Origin: Candidatus Kuenenia stuttgartensis
GTDB lineage: Bacteria; Planctomycetota; Phycisphaerae; Phycisphaerales; SM1A02
Length of the DNA: 64,000 nucleotides
Direction of reading: 5' to 3'
Assembly: GCA_945902075.1 (NCBI GenBank)
Contig: CAMDMA010000017.1
Location: 1-64,000 of the forward strand
Below the pieces are notes generated by a model that was not told the origin of the DNA, made no database searches, and saw nothing but the letters and a program-made list of their open reading frames with translations. Below are positions 16,031 through 25,257 of the stretch, one piece after another. The position numbers and the translations under genes are program-made. The first letter of the stretch is position 1; every line of letters begins with the position of its first letter.

Positions 16031-19021
16031 CTACAGTCCGAGCGCGCGCACAGCGAGGTCGACTGGATGCAGGGCCTCACGGGCCGTCCCGTCGTGAATC
16101 TGATGCCGACAACTGGTCCCCGGCGCGCACACGACGGCCTCAGGGGCTGCCCGAACTGCCGGAAACAACCGCTCCTCACCGATCGCCATCGAGAGGTCGT
16201 AACGGCGATCGATGTAACCAAAACTCCCTGCCATTCCGCAACAGCCAGTATCGATCACGGAAAGGTCCTTGCCAAAGATTCGGCGGAGGAATCGCGCGGA
16301 TGTCTCGCTCCCCCACAATGCTTTCTGATGGCAGTGCCCATGGAGGAGCACTGCATCGGCTTGTGGCGGAATTGCTGGTCGCGCAGGATGCTCGTCCCAC
16401 GCACGATCAAGGAATTCCTCAACGAGTGCTGTTCGTTTGGCAAGCGCCTCGCGACGGACGCGTATCTCAGGCCCCGCACCCAGCGGAAGAAGTTCAAGCC
16501 AATCGTCGCGCAAGGCGCTCGCGCAACTTGGCTCGAGCACGAGCACCGCCTCCGCCTTCGTCGACTCAAGCAGCATGTCGAGCGCCGTCGCGGCACGGGC
16601 GATCTCGTCACGAGCCTCCGCAAGGAGACCGGTTGAAATGAGACTGCGTCCGCAACAACCAACATCGGCGAGTACGACGCGATAGCCAAAGGCTTCAAGC
16701 AGCGTTACTGCAGCGCGACCTATTGCAGGTTCGTTGTACGCGGAGAAGCAGTCACCGAAGAGGATCACCGTACGCGTGGCGGTATGTGGATCGCGACGAC
16801 GGAACCAATTGAAGAGCGATGCGCCGAAGGCAGGGATTGAGCGGCGTGGATCAACGCCGAGAACTGCGTGAGCCAGTTTCTTCGCCAACGGCGTTTGATT
16901 CACCAGATTCGCAATCACAGCGAACCGCGATCCAATCGCATTGAGGCGCCGGACGTGTCCAAACACACGCGCTGAGATCGGAGCTCCCTCGCGTGCGTAT
17001 CGCTGCGCGGTGTATTCGGCCTTCAATTTCGAAATGTCGACGTTTGATGGACACTCAGTCTTACACGCCTTACAGGAGAGGCACAAATCAAGCGTCTCCA
17101 TTGTGTCCGGATCGTTCCAGCGATCTTTAGACAGCTGGCCGCTGACGGCGAGTCGAAGCGCGTTCCCGCGACCGCGCGTCGAATGTCGCTCGTCGCGAAG
17201 CGCACGGTAGGAAGGACACATTGATGTCCCACCGGAGATGCGGCGACAGAGCCCCGCACCATTACATGACTCAACCGCGTGCTCAAAGCCCTCTTCGCGC
17301 GTGTACGTGAAGTAGCTCGTGACTGCGGGCGGATGATCCTCATGGCCGTGCGCAGTCACACGAAGATTCTCAATGATGCGCTCAGCCGGACCAGTCTCGA
17401 CGATATTGCCAGGATTGAGGAGGTTGCGTGGATCAAATGCGCGCTTGACCGCTCGCAACGCGTCGCAAATCGTTTCACCGAAATATCGACCAAGGAGCGG
17501 CGATCGCACGCGACCGTCGCCATGCTCACCGGAGAGTGCGCCACCATAGCGCGCCACGAGATCAGCGATGTCGGAAGCGATTGCGACCATCAATGCACGG
17601 TCACTTGGATCATGAATGGCTACGAGCGGCCGAATATGCAGGCAGCCCACAGACGCATGCGCGTAGTACGCAGCCGTGGTGCCGTGGCGCGTCACAATCG
17701 CGCGGAAATCCTCGACGAAATCCGGAAGCTTCGCGGGATCAACCGCGGTGTCTTCGACGAAGGTAAACGGCTTGCGTATCCCAGGAACGCCATGAAGGAG
17801 CGGCTCACCAGCTTTGCGGAGTTTCCATGCCTTGAGCCTCTCCGATGCACCAATGTAGGTCGAGATCGAGCCACTGGGCACTGCGGCGCGAAGTGCGTCG
17901 AATCGCGCAGGCAACGCATCCACGTCATCGGCGAAGTACTCAACGTACAGCACTGCGCCAAGGAGGCCGGATGTTGGCTTGGGCATCAGTTCAACATACT
18001 GCCGGTACTCCGTATTCCGCCGCGCGACATCGATCACGACATCGTCGACGAGTTCGACTGCAGCAGGTTTCGTCGCGAGAATCGCCGCAAGATTTGCAAG
18101 TGAGTCGCGCACACTTGCGAAGCCAAGGATCGCAAGCCCACGCTCACGCGGCTTCGGAACAAGCGAAAGTTCCGCGCGAAGCGTCGTTGCAAGCGTTCCT
18201 TCGCTCCCGCAGACGAGATGCGCGAGGTTGACACGATCAAACGTACCGGGAGTTGAACGCTCGATTTGCTCGAGCAAAATGTCGAGCGAGTACCCATCGA
18301 CGTGGCGCAAAATCCGGGGAAAGCGGGCGCGAATCTCCGTTGCAATCGGGAGGACGATCTGCGCCAACCGCTCGACGAGTTCACGCTGCACGGGATCGCG
18401 ATCGCAACTCCCCTCTTCGAGCCGATGCACCGAACCATCCGCGAACGCGACCTCGAGTGCTACAAGATTTTCGACCGTCCGTCCGTAGAGAATCGAGTGC
18501 GCGCCTGCCGAGTTGTTACCCACCATTCCACCGATCGTGGCGTGCGAACTGGTCGCCACATCGGGACCAAACAGAAGCCCGTGCGGCGCCAATGCTTCGT
18601 TGAGTTGGTCGAGCGTGACACCGGGCTCGACCACCGCGCGCCGCGCGTCCACGTCTATGGAGACAATTGCCCGGCAATACTGGGAAAAGTCGACGACAAC
18701 AGCCTCGTTCACGCTCTGCCCTGCAAGCGCCGTTCCTGAACCGCGCGGCAGTGTGGGCACGCCTTCTTGGGCTAGGAACGCGACGACGCGGGCACCGTCC
18801 GAAACAGAGTGCGGTACCACAACGCCAATCGGCTCGACCTGATAGATGCTCGCATCAGTTGCATACAACAAACGGTCATGACGACCAAAGCGAATGTCGG
18901 CTGCCGCCACTCCTCGCATCGCAGTTGAGATGCGTAGCCTCAACGCGTCAAGCGCATCGCCATGCGCAACGAGCGGAAGACTTGCGGACTGCGTGCGGAC
19001 TCCGACAGCAACATCAGACAT
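16031..19021 (-). CDS. FAD-binding and Fe-S-binding 2-hydroxyacid dehydrogenase (YdiJ/GlcD-GlcF-like)
   Basis: A 996-residue fusion. Residues ~45-270 form a PCMH/FAD-binding_4 domain (PRGSGTALAGQSV, VGNNSAGAHSILYGRT), ~280-540 an FAD-oxidase C domain ending in GEHGDGRVRSPLL, and ~590-690 a ferredoxin-like domain with CSGxxxC-type clusters (CNGAGLCRRISGGTSMCPSY and CLSCKACKTECPSNVD). The C-terminal part has two CCG domains (VGCCGRSLIS and TGCCGMAGSFGY) as in GlcF and heterodisulfide reductases. The order and length match E. coli YdiJ, which oxidises D-2-hydroxyacids and passes electrons through Fe-S centres. It lies 21 bp after the thioredoxin-domain gene on the same strand. Confidence 0.93.
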   Translation of the reverse strand: MSDVAVGVRTQSASLPLVAHGDALDALRLRISTAMRGVAAADIRFGRHDRLLYATDASIYQVEPIGVVVPHSVSDGARVVAFLAQEGVPTLPRGSGTALAGQSVNEAVVVDFSQYCRAIVSIDVDARRAVVEPGVTLDQLNEALAPHGLLFGPDVATSSHATIGGMVGNNSAGAHSILYGRTVENLVALEVAFADGSVHRLEEGSCDRDPVQRELVERLAQIVLPIATEIRARFPRILRHVDGYSLDILLEQIERSTPGTFDRVNLAHLVCGSEGTLATTLRAELSLVPKPRERGLAILGFASVRDSLANLAAILATKPAAVELVDDVVIDVARRNTEYRQYVELMPKPTSGLLGAVLYVEYFADDVDALPARFDALRAAVPSGSISTYIGASERLKAWKLRKAGEPLLHGVPGIRKPFTFVEDTAVDPAKLPDFVEDFRAIVTRHGTTAAYYAHASVGCLHIRPLVAIHDPSDRALMVAIASDIADLVARYGGALSGEHGDGRVRSPLLGRYFGETICDALRAVKRAFDPRNLLNPGNIVETGPAERIIENLRVTAHGHEDHPPAVTSYFTYTREEGFEHAVESCNGAGLCRRISGGTSMCPSYRALRDERHSTRGRGNALRLAVSGQLSKDRWNDPDTMETLDLCLSCKACKTECPSNVDISKLKAEYTAQRYAREGAPISARVFGHVRRLNAIGSRFAVIANLVNQTPLAKKLAHAVLGVDPRRSIPAFGASLFNWFRRRDPHTATRTVILFGDCFSAYNEPAIGRAAVTLLEAFGYRVVLADVGCCGRSLISTGLLAEARDEIARAATALDMLLESTKAEAVLVLEPSCASALRDDWLELLPLGAGPEIRVRREALAKRTALVEEFLDRAWDEHPARPAIPPQADAVLLHGHCHQKALWGSETSARFLRRIFGKDLSVIDTGCCGMAGSFGYIDRRYDLSMAIGEERLFPAVRAAPEAVVCAPGTSCRHQIHDGTAREALHPVDLAVRALGL

Positions 19022-19042
19022 GGAGGAAGGATAGTGCGCAGC

Positions 19043-20365
19043 CTACTTCGATGCAGCCGGGGCAGCGGGCGCATCGCGCTTTGGGCAGAGTTGCTCGAGC
19101 TTCTCGCGCAGCTCCTGTTGCGACCGCGGCGAACTACCAACCCATACTCCGGCGATCTTGCCGTCCGGGCCGACAAGAAAGGTCGTTGGAAATGCGCGAA
19201 CGAGCCAACGCCGCGAGGCCATGGAATCAAGGTCAAGCACTCCCGGCAAAGAGGACACACCTCGCTTCTTCAAGACTTCGGCGATGCGCAACTCACGCTC
19301 TTCTCGCGATCCCTGCTCGCCCGTGTTAACGAGCATCACATCGGCGCGACCTTCGAACTCCGTCGCGAGTTTGGCCAACTCAGGCAATGCACCGATACAC
19401 GGCCCGCACCACGTGGCCCAGAAGTCGACAACAACGGGCCGGGGCCGTGCCGCCGCAAGCGACCAGTCCCCACCCCCTCCAACGCGCGGGAGCACAAGTT
19501 CGGGTGCGGGATCACCGGCTTTCAAGGCCTCAACGCTCTTATCTTCGATGGCTTCTTTCCGACGATCTATCAGCGCTGCAAGACCATCGACTTTCTGCCG
19601 ACTCGATACATCCAACGCAAAATCAGCGTCCGTTGGTTCAACCTTCGGAATCGACGACTTCGAGGCGACCTTCCAAATGAGTTCGGACCCGGGCTCAACA
19701 TTCGGCCCGCTTCTGAGTACGCCGCGCGCGAATTCAACGACGTTGGTATCGGGATCAAAGGAGAGCCGCAATTCCTCCGATCCATCGTCACTCGCGAGCA
19801 CGAGCACGTCGTAGACCTGACCGTCGGTCTCTTCTGTGTCAACGCGAATCGGAACCACGTTTGGAATCTGTGGCATGAGTTGCATACAGACCTCAAGTGG
19901 GTCGTCCTCACCGAGGGCCAGCGCCAACTCTGGAAAAGGCAACGCCTGGAACGCGTTGAACAGTTGGTAATACGGTGAACCGTTGTCCGAAATCTCAAGG
20001 TAAGTCAGCGCGTTGCTCTCGTGGGTGGCGACGATCTTGCCACCAGCAATCAGCAGCGCGTAGTCGCGAAGTTTGATCTGCGCCCGTCGGTCGGAGGCAA
20101 AGCGGAACGAGGCACTGACGGTGGCACCATCCGCCTCTTGGTCACCCTTACGCGCCGCGGGTGTCGCCTTCGTCGCGACGTCGACACCACGCGCAGATCG
20201 ATAGGTCGCGATGATCGCTTTCAGCGAGGCCTCCGCGCGTTCACGATCTGCCTGCACATCCGCGATGGCGAGGACGACTGCAGGTTCAGTCGCCCCCTGT
20301 TGTTCCTGAGCGTGAAGCGTTCGAGGTGCGACGAAGACAAGCGCGGCAATCAGGATTCGATACAT
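19043..20365 (-). CDS. Exported TlpA-like thioredoxin-fold protein with N-terminal carrier-like domain
   Basis: A 440-residue protein. The start at 20365 has a GGAGG site 6 nt upstream and gives a signal peptide (MYRILIAALVFVAPRTLHAQ). Residues ~30-280 look like the LolA/DUF2092-type half-barrel found in front of redoxin domains (ASFRFASDRRAQIKLRDYAL, YYQLFNAFQALPFPE). Residues ~290-430 form a TlpA/redoxin domain with the active site FWATWCGPCIGALPEL and a cis-Pro loop RAFPTTFLVGPDG. It should act outside the cytoplasmic membrane as a thiol-disulfide reductant. It is a diverged paralogue of the next gene upstream (20471-21790); a strong hairpin between them suggests separate transcripts. Confidence 0.88.
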   Translation of the reverse strand: MYRILIAALVFVAPRTLHAQEQQGATEPAVVLAIADVQADRERAEASLKAIIATYRSARGVDVATKATPAARKGDQEADGATVSASFRFASDRRAQIKLRDYALLIAGGKIVATHESNALTYLEISDNGSPYYQLFNAFQALPFPELALALGEDDPLEVCMQLMPQIPNVVPIRVDTEETDGQVYDVLVLASDDGSEELRLSFDPDTNVVEFARGVLRSGPNVEPGSELIWKVASKSSIPKVEPTDADFALDVSSRQKVDGLAALIDRRKEAIEDKSVEALKAGDPAPELVLPRVGGGGDWSLAAARPRPVVVDFWATWCGPCIGALPELAKLATEFEGRADVMLVNTGEQGSREERELRIAEVLKKRGVSSLPGVLDLDSMASRRWLVRAFPTTFLVGPDGKIAGVWVGSSPRSQQELREKLEQLCPKRDAPAAPAASK

Positions 20366-20406
20366 GTCAACCTCCAGCCCCACTGTACGCGCAGCACCAA
20401 CACTTC

Positions 20407-20446
20407 AAAAGCACGATCGCGCGCGGAAGTCCACGCGCGATCGTGC
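20407..20446 (-). terminator. Rho-independent terminator between two paralogous thioredoxin-domain genes
   Basis: A perfect 13-bp inverted repeat (20411-20423 with 20434-20446, 10-nt loop) is followed on the minus strand by TTTTGAAG. It lies 25 bp past the stop of the gene at 20471-21790. The T-run is short (4), so termination may be partial, leaving some read-through into the second paralogue. Confidence 0.7.
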
Positions 20447-20470
20447 GATTATTGAGAAAGTTCCCGCGAT

Positions 20471-21790
20471 TCAGCCGGCCTTCGGTGCGAGCGCCTTCTC
20501 GCACTCCGCCTTCAGGTCGTCGATGATCTTGGCTGGGTTCTGCGGATCGATGCCCTGATGCACAGCTGCAATCTTGCCGTCCGGCCCGATGACGACGGTC
20601 GCAGGAATACCCTGGAAACCGTACGCCTTGATCGTCGCGTCGTCCATGTCGACAAGGCAACCCATCACAAAGCCTTGCTTGGTCCAGTACTCAGTGACTG
20701 CCTTCACGCGCTCTTCGCCCTTCTTCTGCTCAAGCGTGTTGATGCCGTAGACCTCAATCGCCTTGCCAGATTCCTTCGCCCACTTGGCGAACTCGCTGAC
20801 GTGCGGGAGGCCACGCTTGCACGGACCACACCACTCAGCCCAGAAATCAACAACAACGACCTTGCCCTTGAGATCAGCCAGGCTCACGGTCTTGCCCTCA
20901 AGGTTGGCGAGCGCGAAGGCAGGCGCATCGGTACCAACTTCGAGCGCCTGCGGAGCGAGATCCTCAAGCGACTTCACGCTCTTCTTGCCAGTCTCGTCAA
21001 AAGTAATCGGTGCGGCAAGCGCATCAGCAACCGCTGGGGTCATCGTGATGGTGAGCGGGATGAGGAATCCTTCCGGAGCTCCCGGAGGAGCCATGTTGAG
21101 CTTCGCGCCGCTGAGCAGATTCGTCTTTGGATCGATGGTGAAGACCGCGATGCTTGCGCCTTCGCCGGTGAGCAGCACGCTGCCAGTGTCCGCGTCGAAA
21201 CCAGCGAGCTTTGCCGCTGGCATCATCGCGCCGGCGAGCTCCACGGCAACATCTTTCGCCTCGCCTGGCTCAAGAACCCAGCGCGGAAGCGGCAGGTTGA
21301 AACCACCGAGTTCCTTCTCGAGCGTCTTCAACATCGTGCCGTCGATCGGATAGGAGACGAACTTTTCTGGAGCGTCTGCGCTGAGGATGTAGACCTTGCC
21401 GTTGGCGGCAACGATGGAGTTCGAACCCATATCGATGCGCGCACCCGCAGCATCGCGGGTGATCGTCATCGCCTGCTCCTGCTTCTGCCCCATCATGTCA
21501 ACGATGATGGTCACGGTATCTGAGTATGTCTTCGCATCGCGATACGCGAGCGCTGTCTTCTTCAGCATCTCTTCCGCAGACTTGATCATCTCCGGGGTCT
21601 TCTTATCATCGGTGAATGCGCCTGCGATATCGGGTGCCTTTGGCATCTCGAACTGTGGCATTTCCTGACCGCCTGCAGCCGGCGTTGGGATCGCACCCTC
21701 TTGGGCGAGCGCAGTTCCGCTGACAGTAAGACTGGAAGCGACGAGGCCGGAAACGACGATCGCGCGCGCGAGCGAAACGGACATGGTCAT
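20471..21790 (-). CDS. Exported TlpA-like thioredoxin-fold protein with N-terminal carrier-like domain (paralogue)
   Basis: A 439-residue protein with a signal peptide ending TALAQ. The start at 21790 has a GGAG six nt upstream. Residues ~70-290 are the same LolA/DUF2092-type region as in its neighbour (YSDTVTIIVDMMGQKQ, AMTITRDAAGARIDMG, YILSADAPEKFVSYPIDG). Residues ~300-430 are a TlpA-like domain with FWAEWCGPCKRGLPHV and the cis-Pro loop GIPATVVIGPDG. Unlike its neighbour it has a long Met/Pro/Ala-rich linker after the signal. An exported reductase or heme/lipid-linked redox protein is likely; the partner is unknown. It follows folK by 78 bp. Confidence 0.88.
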   Translation of the reverse strand: MTMSVSLARAIVVSGLVASSLTVSGTALAQEGAIPTPAAGGQEMPQFEMPKAPDIAGAFTDDKKTPEMIKSAEEMLKKTALAYRDAKTYSDTVTIIVDMMGQKQEQAMTITRDAAGARIDMGSNSIVAANGKVYILSADAPEKFVSYPIDGTMLKTLEKELGGFNLPLPRWVLEPGEAKDVAVELAGAMMPAAKLAGFDADTGSVLLTGEGASIAVFTIDPKTNLLSGAKLNMAPPGAPEGFLIPLTITMTPAVADALAAPITFDETGKKSVKSLEDLAPQALEVGTDAPAFALANLEGKTVSLADLKGKVVVVDFWAEWCGPCKRGLPHVSEFAKWAKESGKAIEVYGINTLEQKKGEERVKAVTEYWTKQGFVMGCLVDMDDATIKAYGFQGIPATVVIGPDGKIAAVHQGIDPQNPAKIIDDLKAECEKALAPKAG

Positions 21791-21868
21791 GGGGATCTCC
21801 AGATTTGGCGTCGGGACGCCGGCCGTGAAGGGCGGCCAGCGAAGCCATCCCCCGCACGCGAACGACGC

Positions 21869-22399
21869 TCACTCAGGATGCGTCGACTCGTCGAGCGGCC
21901 CTACCCTCACCGCATCCGAGCGGCCGGGGCAGGCACGAAGGAGCGATTCTACCCTCTCCCCCGTGACAGGATCGCGTGCGAGCGGCGCGATTTCTGCGAG
22001 AGGAAGAAGGACGAACGCCCGCTCCCGAAACCGCGGGTGCGGCAGTTCAAGGTCGGCCTCAAGCACCGTGTATTCCCCGAAAATCACGAGGTCAAGGTCG
22101 ATTGTCCGTGCGGTCCAACGAGTTGCTCCACGCTCGCGGCCGAGATCGCGCTCGATCACCAGCAGTACTGCAAGGAGTTCCCGCGGTCCGAGTCGCGTCG
22201 CGACTGCAATCACCGCGTTGAGGTACCGGGGCTGGTCAGGTGGACCGACGGGCGCGGTGTCGTACACACCTGATTGCGCGACAACCTGAATCTCCGGATG
22301 ACGCGCGAGTTGGGCGACCGCCGCACGCAGCGTCAAGAGCCGCTCCCCGAGATTCGCGCCAAGCGCGATATACGCCGTCTCATGGACAGGGTTGGACAC
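21869..22399 (-). CDS. folK: 6-hydroxymethyl-7,8-dihydropterin pyrophosphokinase
   Basis: A 176-residue folate-pathway enzyme that transfers pyrophosphate from ATP to hydroxymethyl-dihydropterin. The pattern is clear: YIALGANLGERLLTLRAAV at the start, YDTAPVGPPDQPRYLNAVI, the Arg-rich loop RERGATRWTARTIDLDLVIFG, and LPHPRFRERAFVLLPLAEIAP. The start is a GTG at 22399, which overlaps the end of cinA by 20 bp. The frame is open far upstream, but that part lies antisense or out of frame within cinA and is not conserved. Confidence 0.95.
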   Translation of the reverse strand: MSNPVHETAYIALGANLGERLLTLRAAVAQLARHPEIQVVAQSGVYDTAPVGPPDQPRYLNAVIAVATRLGPRELLAVLLVIERDLGRERGATRWTARTIDLDLVIFGEYTVLEADLELPHPRFRERAFVLLPLAEIAPLARDPVTGERVESLLRACPGRSDAVRVGPLDESTHPE

Positions 22400-23687
22400 G
22401 GACTGCCTCCGCCTCACTCCAAAGGAGCGCCTTTGTGGGAACCCCAAGAAGTGTAAATCGCGCACAGGCAAGCGCGAGCCGCGCAGTGCGACTCCGGATC
22501 GTTGCACGATCACCAGGGAAATGAAAGCGACGCGAAAAAATGCCAGTGCCACGCTGGGCGAGTGCGACGTACACCGTGCCCACAGGTTTGTCCTGGCTAC
22601 CGCCGCCCGGGCCAGCGATACCCGTCGTCGCCAGCGCAAGGTCAGAACCCGCACGACGGAGCGCACCGTGCGCCATCGCCATCGCCGCTTCGTGACTCAC
22701 TGCACCGAATGCAGCAATCAAGCCAGGGTCAACGCCGAGATCCTCCACTTTCCGCCGATTCTCGTAAGCAATAAATCCGCCGCGATACCAAGCACTCGCT
22801 CCGGCCACCTCAGTCATCATCGCGCCGAGGAGTCCTCCAGTACAGCTTTCCGCTGTCGCGAGCGTGTGACCACGCGTTTGAAGCATTTCGCCAACGACAG
22901 ACGCAAGCGTTTCACCGTCCCGTGCGAAAACAATGTCGCCAACGCGCGCGCGACAGAGTTCGACGGTCGCGTCGAGTTGGCGGCGCGCCTCCGCGGGAGT
23001 ACCCGTCGCGCGAATACGGATCGAAACCACACCATCACTCGCGGTGGTTCCCACCGAAGGCTCGCGATCGCGCGCCATGAGTTCGCCGAGTTGCTCACCG
23101 ATTGCGCTCTCACCGAGTCCAATCGTGTGCAGGGCAGTCGTCAGCACAACGCGCGACGCATCACGAAGCTCAGGCGCAACGCAGCCGTCAAACATCGGCC
23201 GCATCTCGTTTGGCGGCCCCGGTAAGCAGAAAATGGTGCAACCATTTGCAAGTTGTGCAGCGAGTCCGGGTGCAGTGCCATTCGGGTTCGGGAGCAACCT
23301 CGCCGACCGCGGGCGCATCGCTTGCCGAAGGTTCGACTCGGGCATCGGTCTCCCGCGCCGCTCAAACCAACTGCGCAAATGCTCGATTCCAATGGGGTCC
23401 TCTTCGAGCATCGTGCCCGGATCGATCAGATCACGCAGCGCATCACGCGTGAGATCGTCGCGAGTCGGCCCGAGCCCGCCAGTCACAACCACGGCATCAT
23501 GCGTAGAACTCAGTTCACCGAGTGCCGCTGCAAGCCGAGCGCAATCGTCTGCGATGGTCCGGCGCTCGCCAGGCATGCGGCCGATCGCCTGAAGCGCGCG
23601 CGCGATCCACGAGGCGTTTGTGTCCTCGATCTGTCCGAGCACGAGTTCATCACCAACCGACAAGACCGCAACGCGCGCGAGTGTCAA
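22380..23687 (-). CDS. cinA: CinA: MoCF-like domain plus NMN deamidase (PncC)
   Basis: A 435-residue protein. The N-terminal ~170 residues are a molybdopterin-binding (MoCF/COG1058) domain (VLSVGDELVLGQIEDTNASW, VVVTGGLGPTRDDLTRDAL, FCLPGPPNEMRPMF) that in CinA proteins has pyrophosphatase activity. The C-terminal ~160 residues are the PncC amidohydrolase domain (TLATAESCTGGLLGAMMTEV, YRGGFIAYENRRKVEDLGV, TGIAGPGGGSQDKPVGTVY). Together they recycle pyridine nucleotides. The start is a TTG overlapping the preceding stop (TTGA), which points to coupling with the solute-binding protein gene; folK overlaps its end. Confidence 0.94.
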   Translation of the reverse strand: MTLARVAVLSVGDELVLGQIEDTNASWIARALQAIGRMPGERRTIADDCARLAAALGELSSTHDAVVVTGGLGPTRDDLTRDALRDLIDPGTMLEEDPIGIEHLRSWFERRGRPMPESNLRQAMRPRSARLLPNPNGTAPGLAAQLANGCTIFCLPGPPNEMRPMFDGCVAPELRDASRVVLTTALHTIGLGESAIGEQLGELMARDREPSVGTTASDGVVSIRIRATGTPAEARRQLDATVELCRARVGDIVFARDGETLASVVGEMLQTRGHTLATAESCTGGLLGAMMTEVAGASAWYRGGFIAYENRRKVEDLGVDPGLIAAFGAVSHEAAMAMAHGALRRAGSDLALATTGIAGPGGGSQDKPVGTVYVALAQRGTGIFSRRFHFPGDRATIRSRTARLALACARFTLLGVPTKALLWSEAEAVRVQPCP

Positions 23688-25237
23688 CGCGTACTCCTCA
23701 TGGCGGCGATTTTCTCAAACTGCTCGGTGTAGAACTCGCCGAATCTGCGTCGAAGTTCATCCGTCGGCGACGCACCCTCAGGCCACAGTGCAGCGTCCTT
23801 CCACTTCGCTTTGAGAAATCCATCCTTCACTGCAGCACGCCCCTCTCGGCTCGCGATGTCATGCGTTGATCCCTGAGGACCTTCGATGATGGGCATCGCA
23901 TCGAACTCCAACAACATCGACTTCAGTTGAGGATCGGTCACGTCATCTGCTGTCACCAACGCCCGATCGACCGGGTAAGAGGGGTGGGTTCGAATCGCAC
24001 GCCACGCTGCGACAAGTTCGTCACGACGATCGGCGCACATTGCGCTGAAGAGCGGCGCGATGAAGTTTCGCGCGTTTTTGTCGGGATTTTCGACTGCACT
24101 TGCGAGCGTAAATGGATCAATGTCGTCGATAAACTCGCTGCGGTGAGTGGCGATGAATGAGCGCCGAACCGGCATACGACGAAGTTCGAATTCAACTGGT
24201 CCAAGTTCACCAACTGCGCGCTCTTTCGCTCGAAACTGCCAGAGCGCCTGACCTTCGTCTGACAGCGCGAATCGAATGAATCGCTCCGCTGTCTCGCGAT
24301 TGGGAGCGTTCGCGAGGAGCGCGATCGGATCTGGATCGATCACTGTCTGACCCTTCGGATCGATGTAGCCAAGCCGATCAGGGTCGCCAGCATCGCTGAT
24401 GGCCTGCGCTTGGTACCGACCGTAAAAATCGATACAGGGTCCTGCTGCGCTGTCGCCAGAGGAAACATCGAGCGGCACCTTGGGCGCACTCGACGCAACA
24501 CTGCGGGAGTTCGCCGCCATACGCAAGATAATCTGCCAACCACGCTGCCAGCCGAGGCGCTGGATGATCGCCTCAAGCGCGGTTGTCACGGACCCAGACT
24601 GCGCCGGGTTGACCAGTGTGACCGCACCCGCGAGCCGCGCGTCGGCGAGATCGGCCCACTCGCGCGGCTCTGCAAGCCCAAGTCGAAGAAGTTCATCGCG
24701 GTTGTAGACAATGCCAAATCCGGAGAGCGCGACACCAAACCAGTAACCATCCGGGTCGTACAGCGTGTTGTCGCCAATGACATTCAATCCGTAGGTCTCG
24801 GCCAGCCAAGTCGGATCGAACGATGCCTTTTCGAGAATGCGGCCCACGCGCTTCGTCGGACCCTCGTCCACCGCGATCTCACGCTTCAATTGCCCATATT
24901 CGTAGCTGCCGCCGCCGAAGACGAGATCAGCATTTCCGCCGATCGATCGCCCCTCACGAAGTGCAGCCTCAGCGTTCGCCTCGAGAATCCTGCGAATCTC
25001 GCTCGTCCCACCCGGCGTGTTCCAAATGACTTGCGCCGGTTCGCCAAAGGTGCGTTGGTGCCAAACTGCGAAACCGCGGCCAAACTCCGAGCGGATTTGC
25101 TCATTGTGTGGGGTGTAGATGATGGCACGTCGATCGGCCGCAGCCCCACCGTCACCCCCGCGCGCAAGCAGCACAGGAAGCGCAGCGAGGACGACCAAGA
25201 TCATCGGGAAGACAAGGCTGTTGCTTTTAAGCTTCAT
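23684..25237 (-). CDS. Orphan ABC-type solute-binding protein, iron/AfuA-like
   Basis: A 517-residue exported protein. The start at 25237 gives MKLKSNSLVFPMILVVLAALPVLLARGG, a signal-anchor or signal peptide without a lipobox Cys. The body has the family 1/6 solute-binding pattern seen in Fe3+ and thiamine-type binding proteins (IIYTPHNEQIRSEFGRGFAVW, GGSYEYGQLKREIAVDEG, YWFGVALSGFGIVYNRDEL, PIALLANAPNRETAERFIRF). It is ~170 residues longer than typical family members because of an acidic/basic C-terminal extension. No permease or ATPase gene is adjacent; the flanks are pyrF and cinA. The solute is unknown. Confidence 0.85.
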   Translation of the reverse strand: MKLKSNSLVFPMILVVLAALPVLLARGGDGGAAADRRAIIYTPHNEQIRSEFGRGFAVWHQRTFGEPAQVIWNTPGGTSEIRRILEANAEAALREGRSIGGNADLVFGGGSYEYGQLKREIAVDEGPTKRVGRILEKASFDPTWLAETYGLNVIGDNTLYDPDGYWFGVALSGFGIVYNRDELLRLGLAEPREWADLADARLAGAVTLVNPAQSGSVTTALEAIIQRLGWQRGWQIILRMAANSRSVASSAPKVPLDVSSGDSAAGPCIDFYGRYQAQAISDAGDPDRLGYIDPKGQTVIDPDPIALLANAPNRETAERFIRFALSDEGQALWQFRAKERAVGELGPVEFELRRMPVRRSFIATHRSEFIDDIDPFTLASAVENPDKNARNFIAPLFSAMCADRRDELVAAWRAIRTHPSYPVDRALVTADDVTDPQLKSMLLEFDAMPIIEGPQGSTHDIASREGRAAVKDGFLKAKWKDAALWPEGASPTDELRRRFGEFYTEQFEKIAAMRSTR

Positions 25238-25257
25238 GCAAATCTCGACCTCACGCT

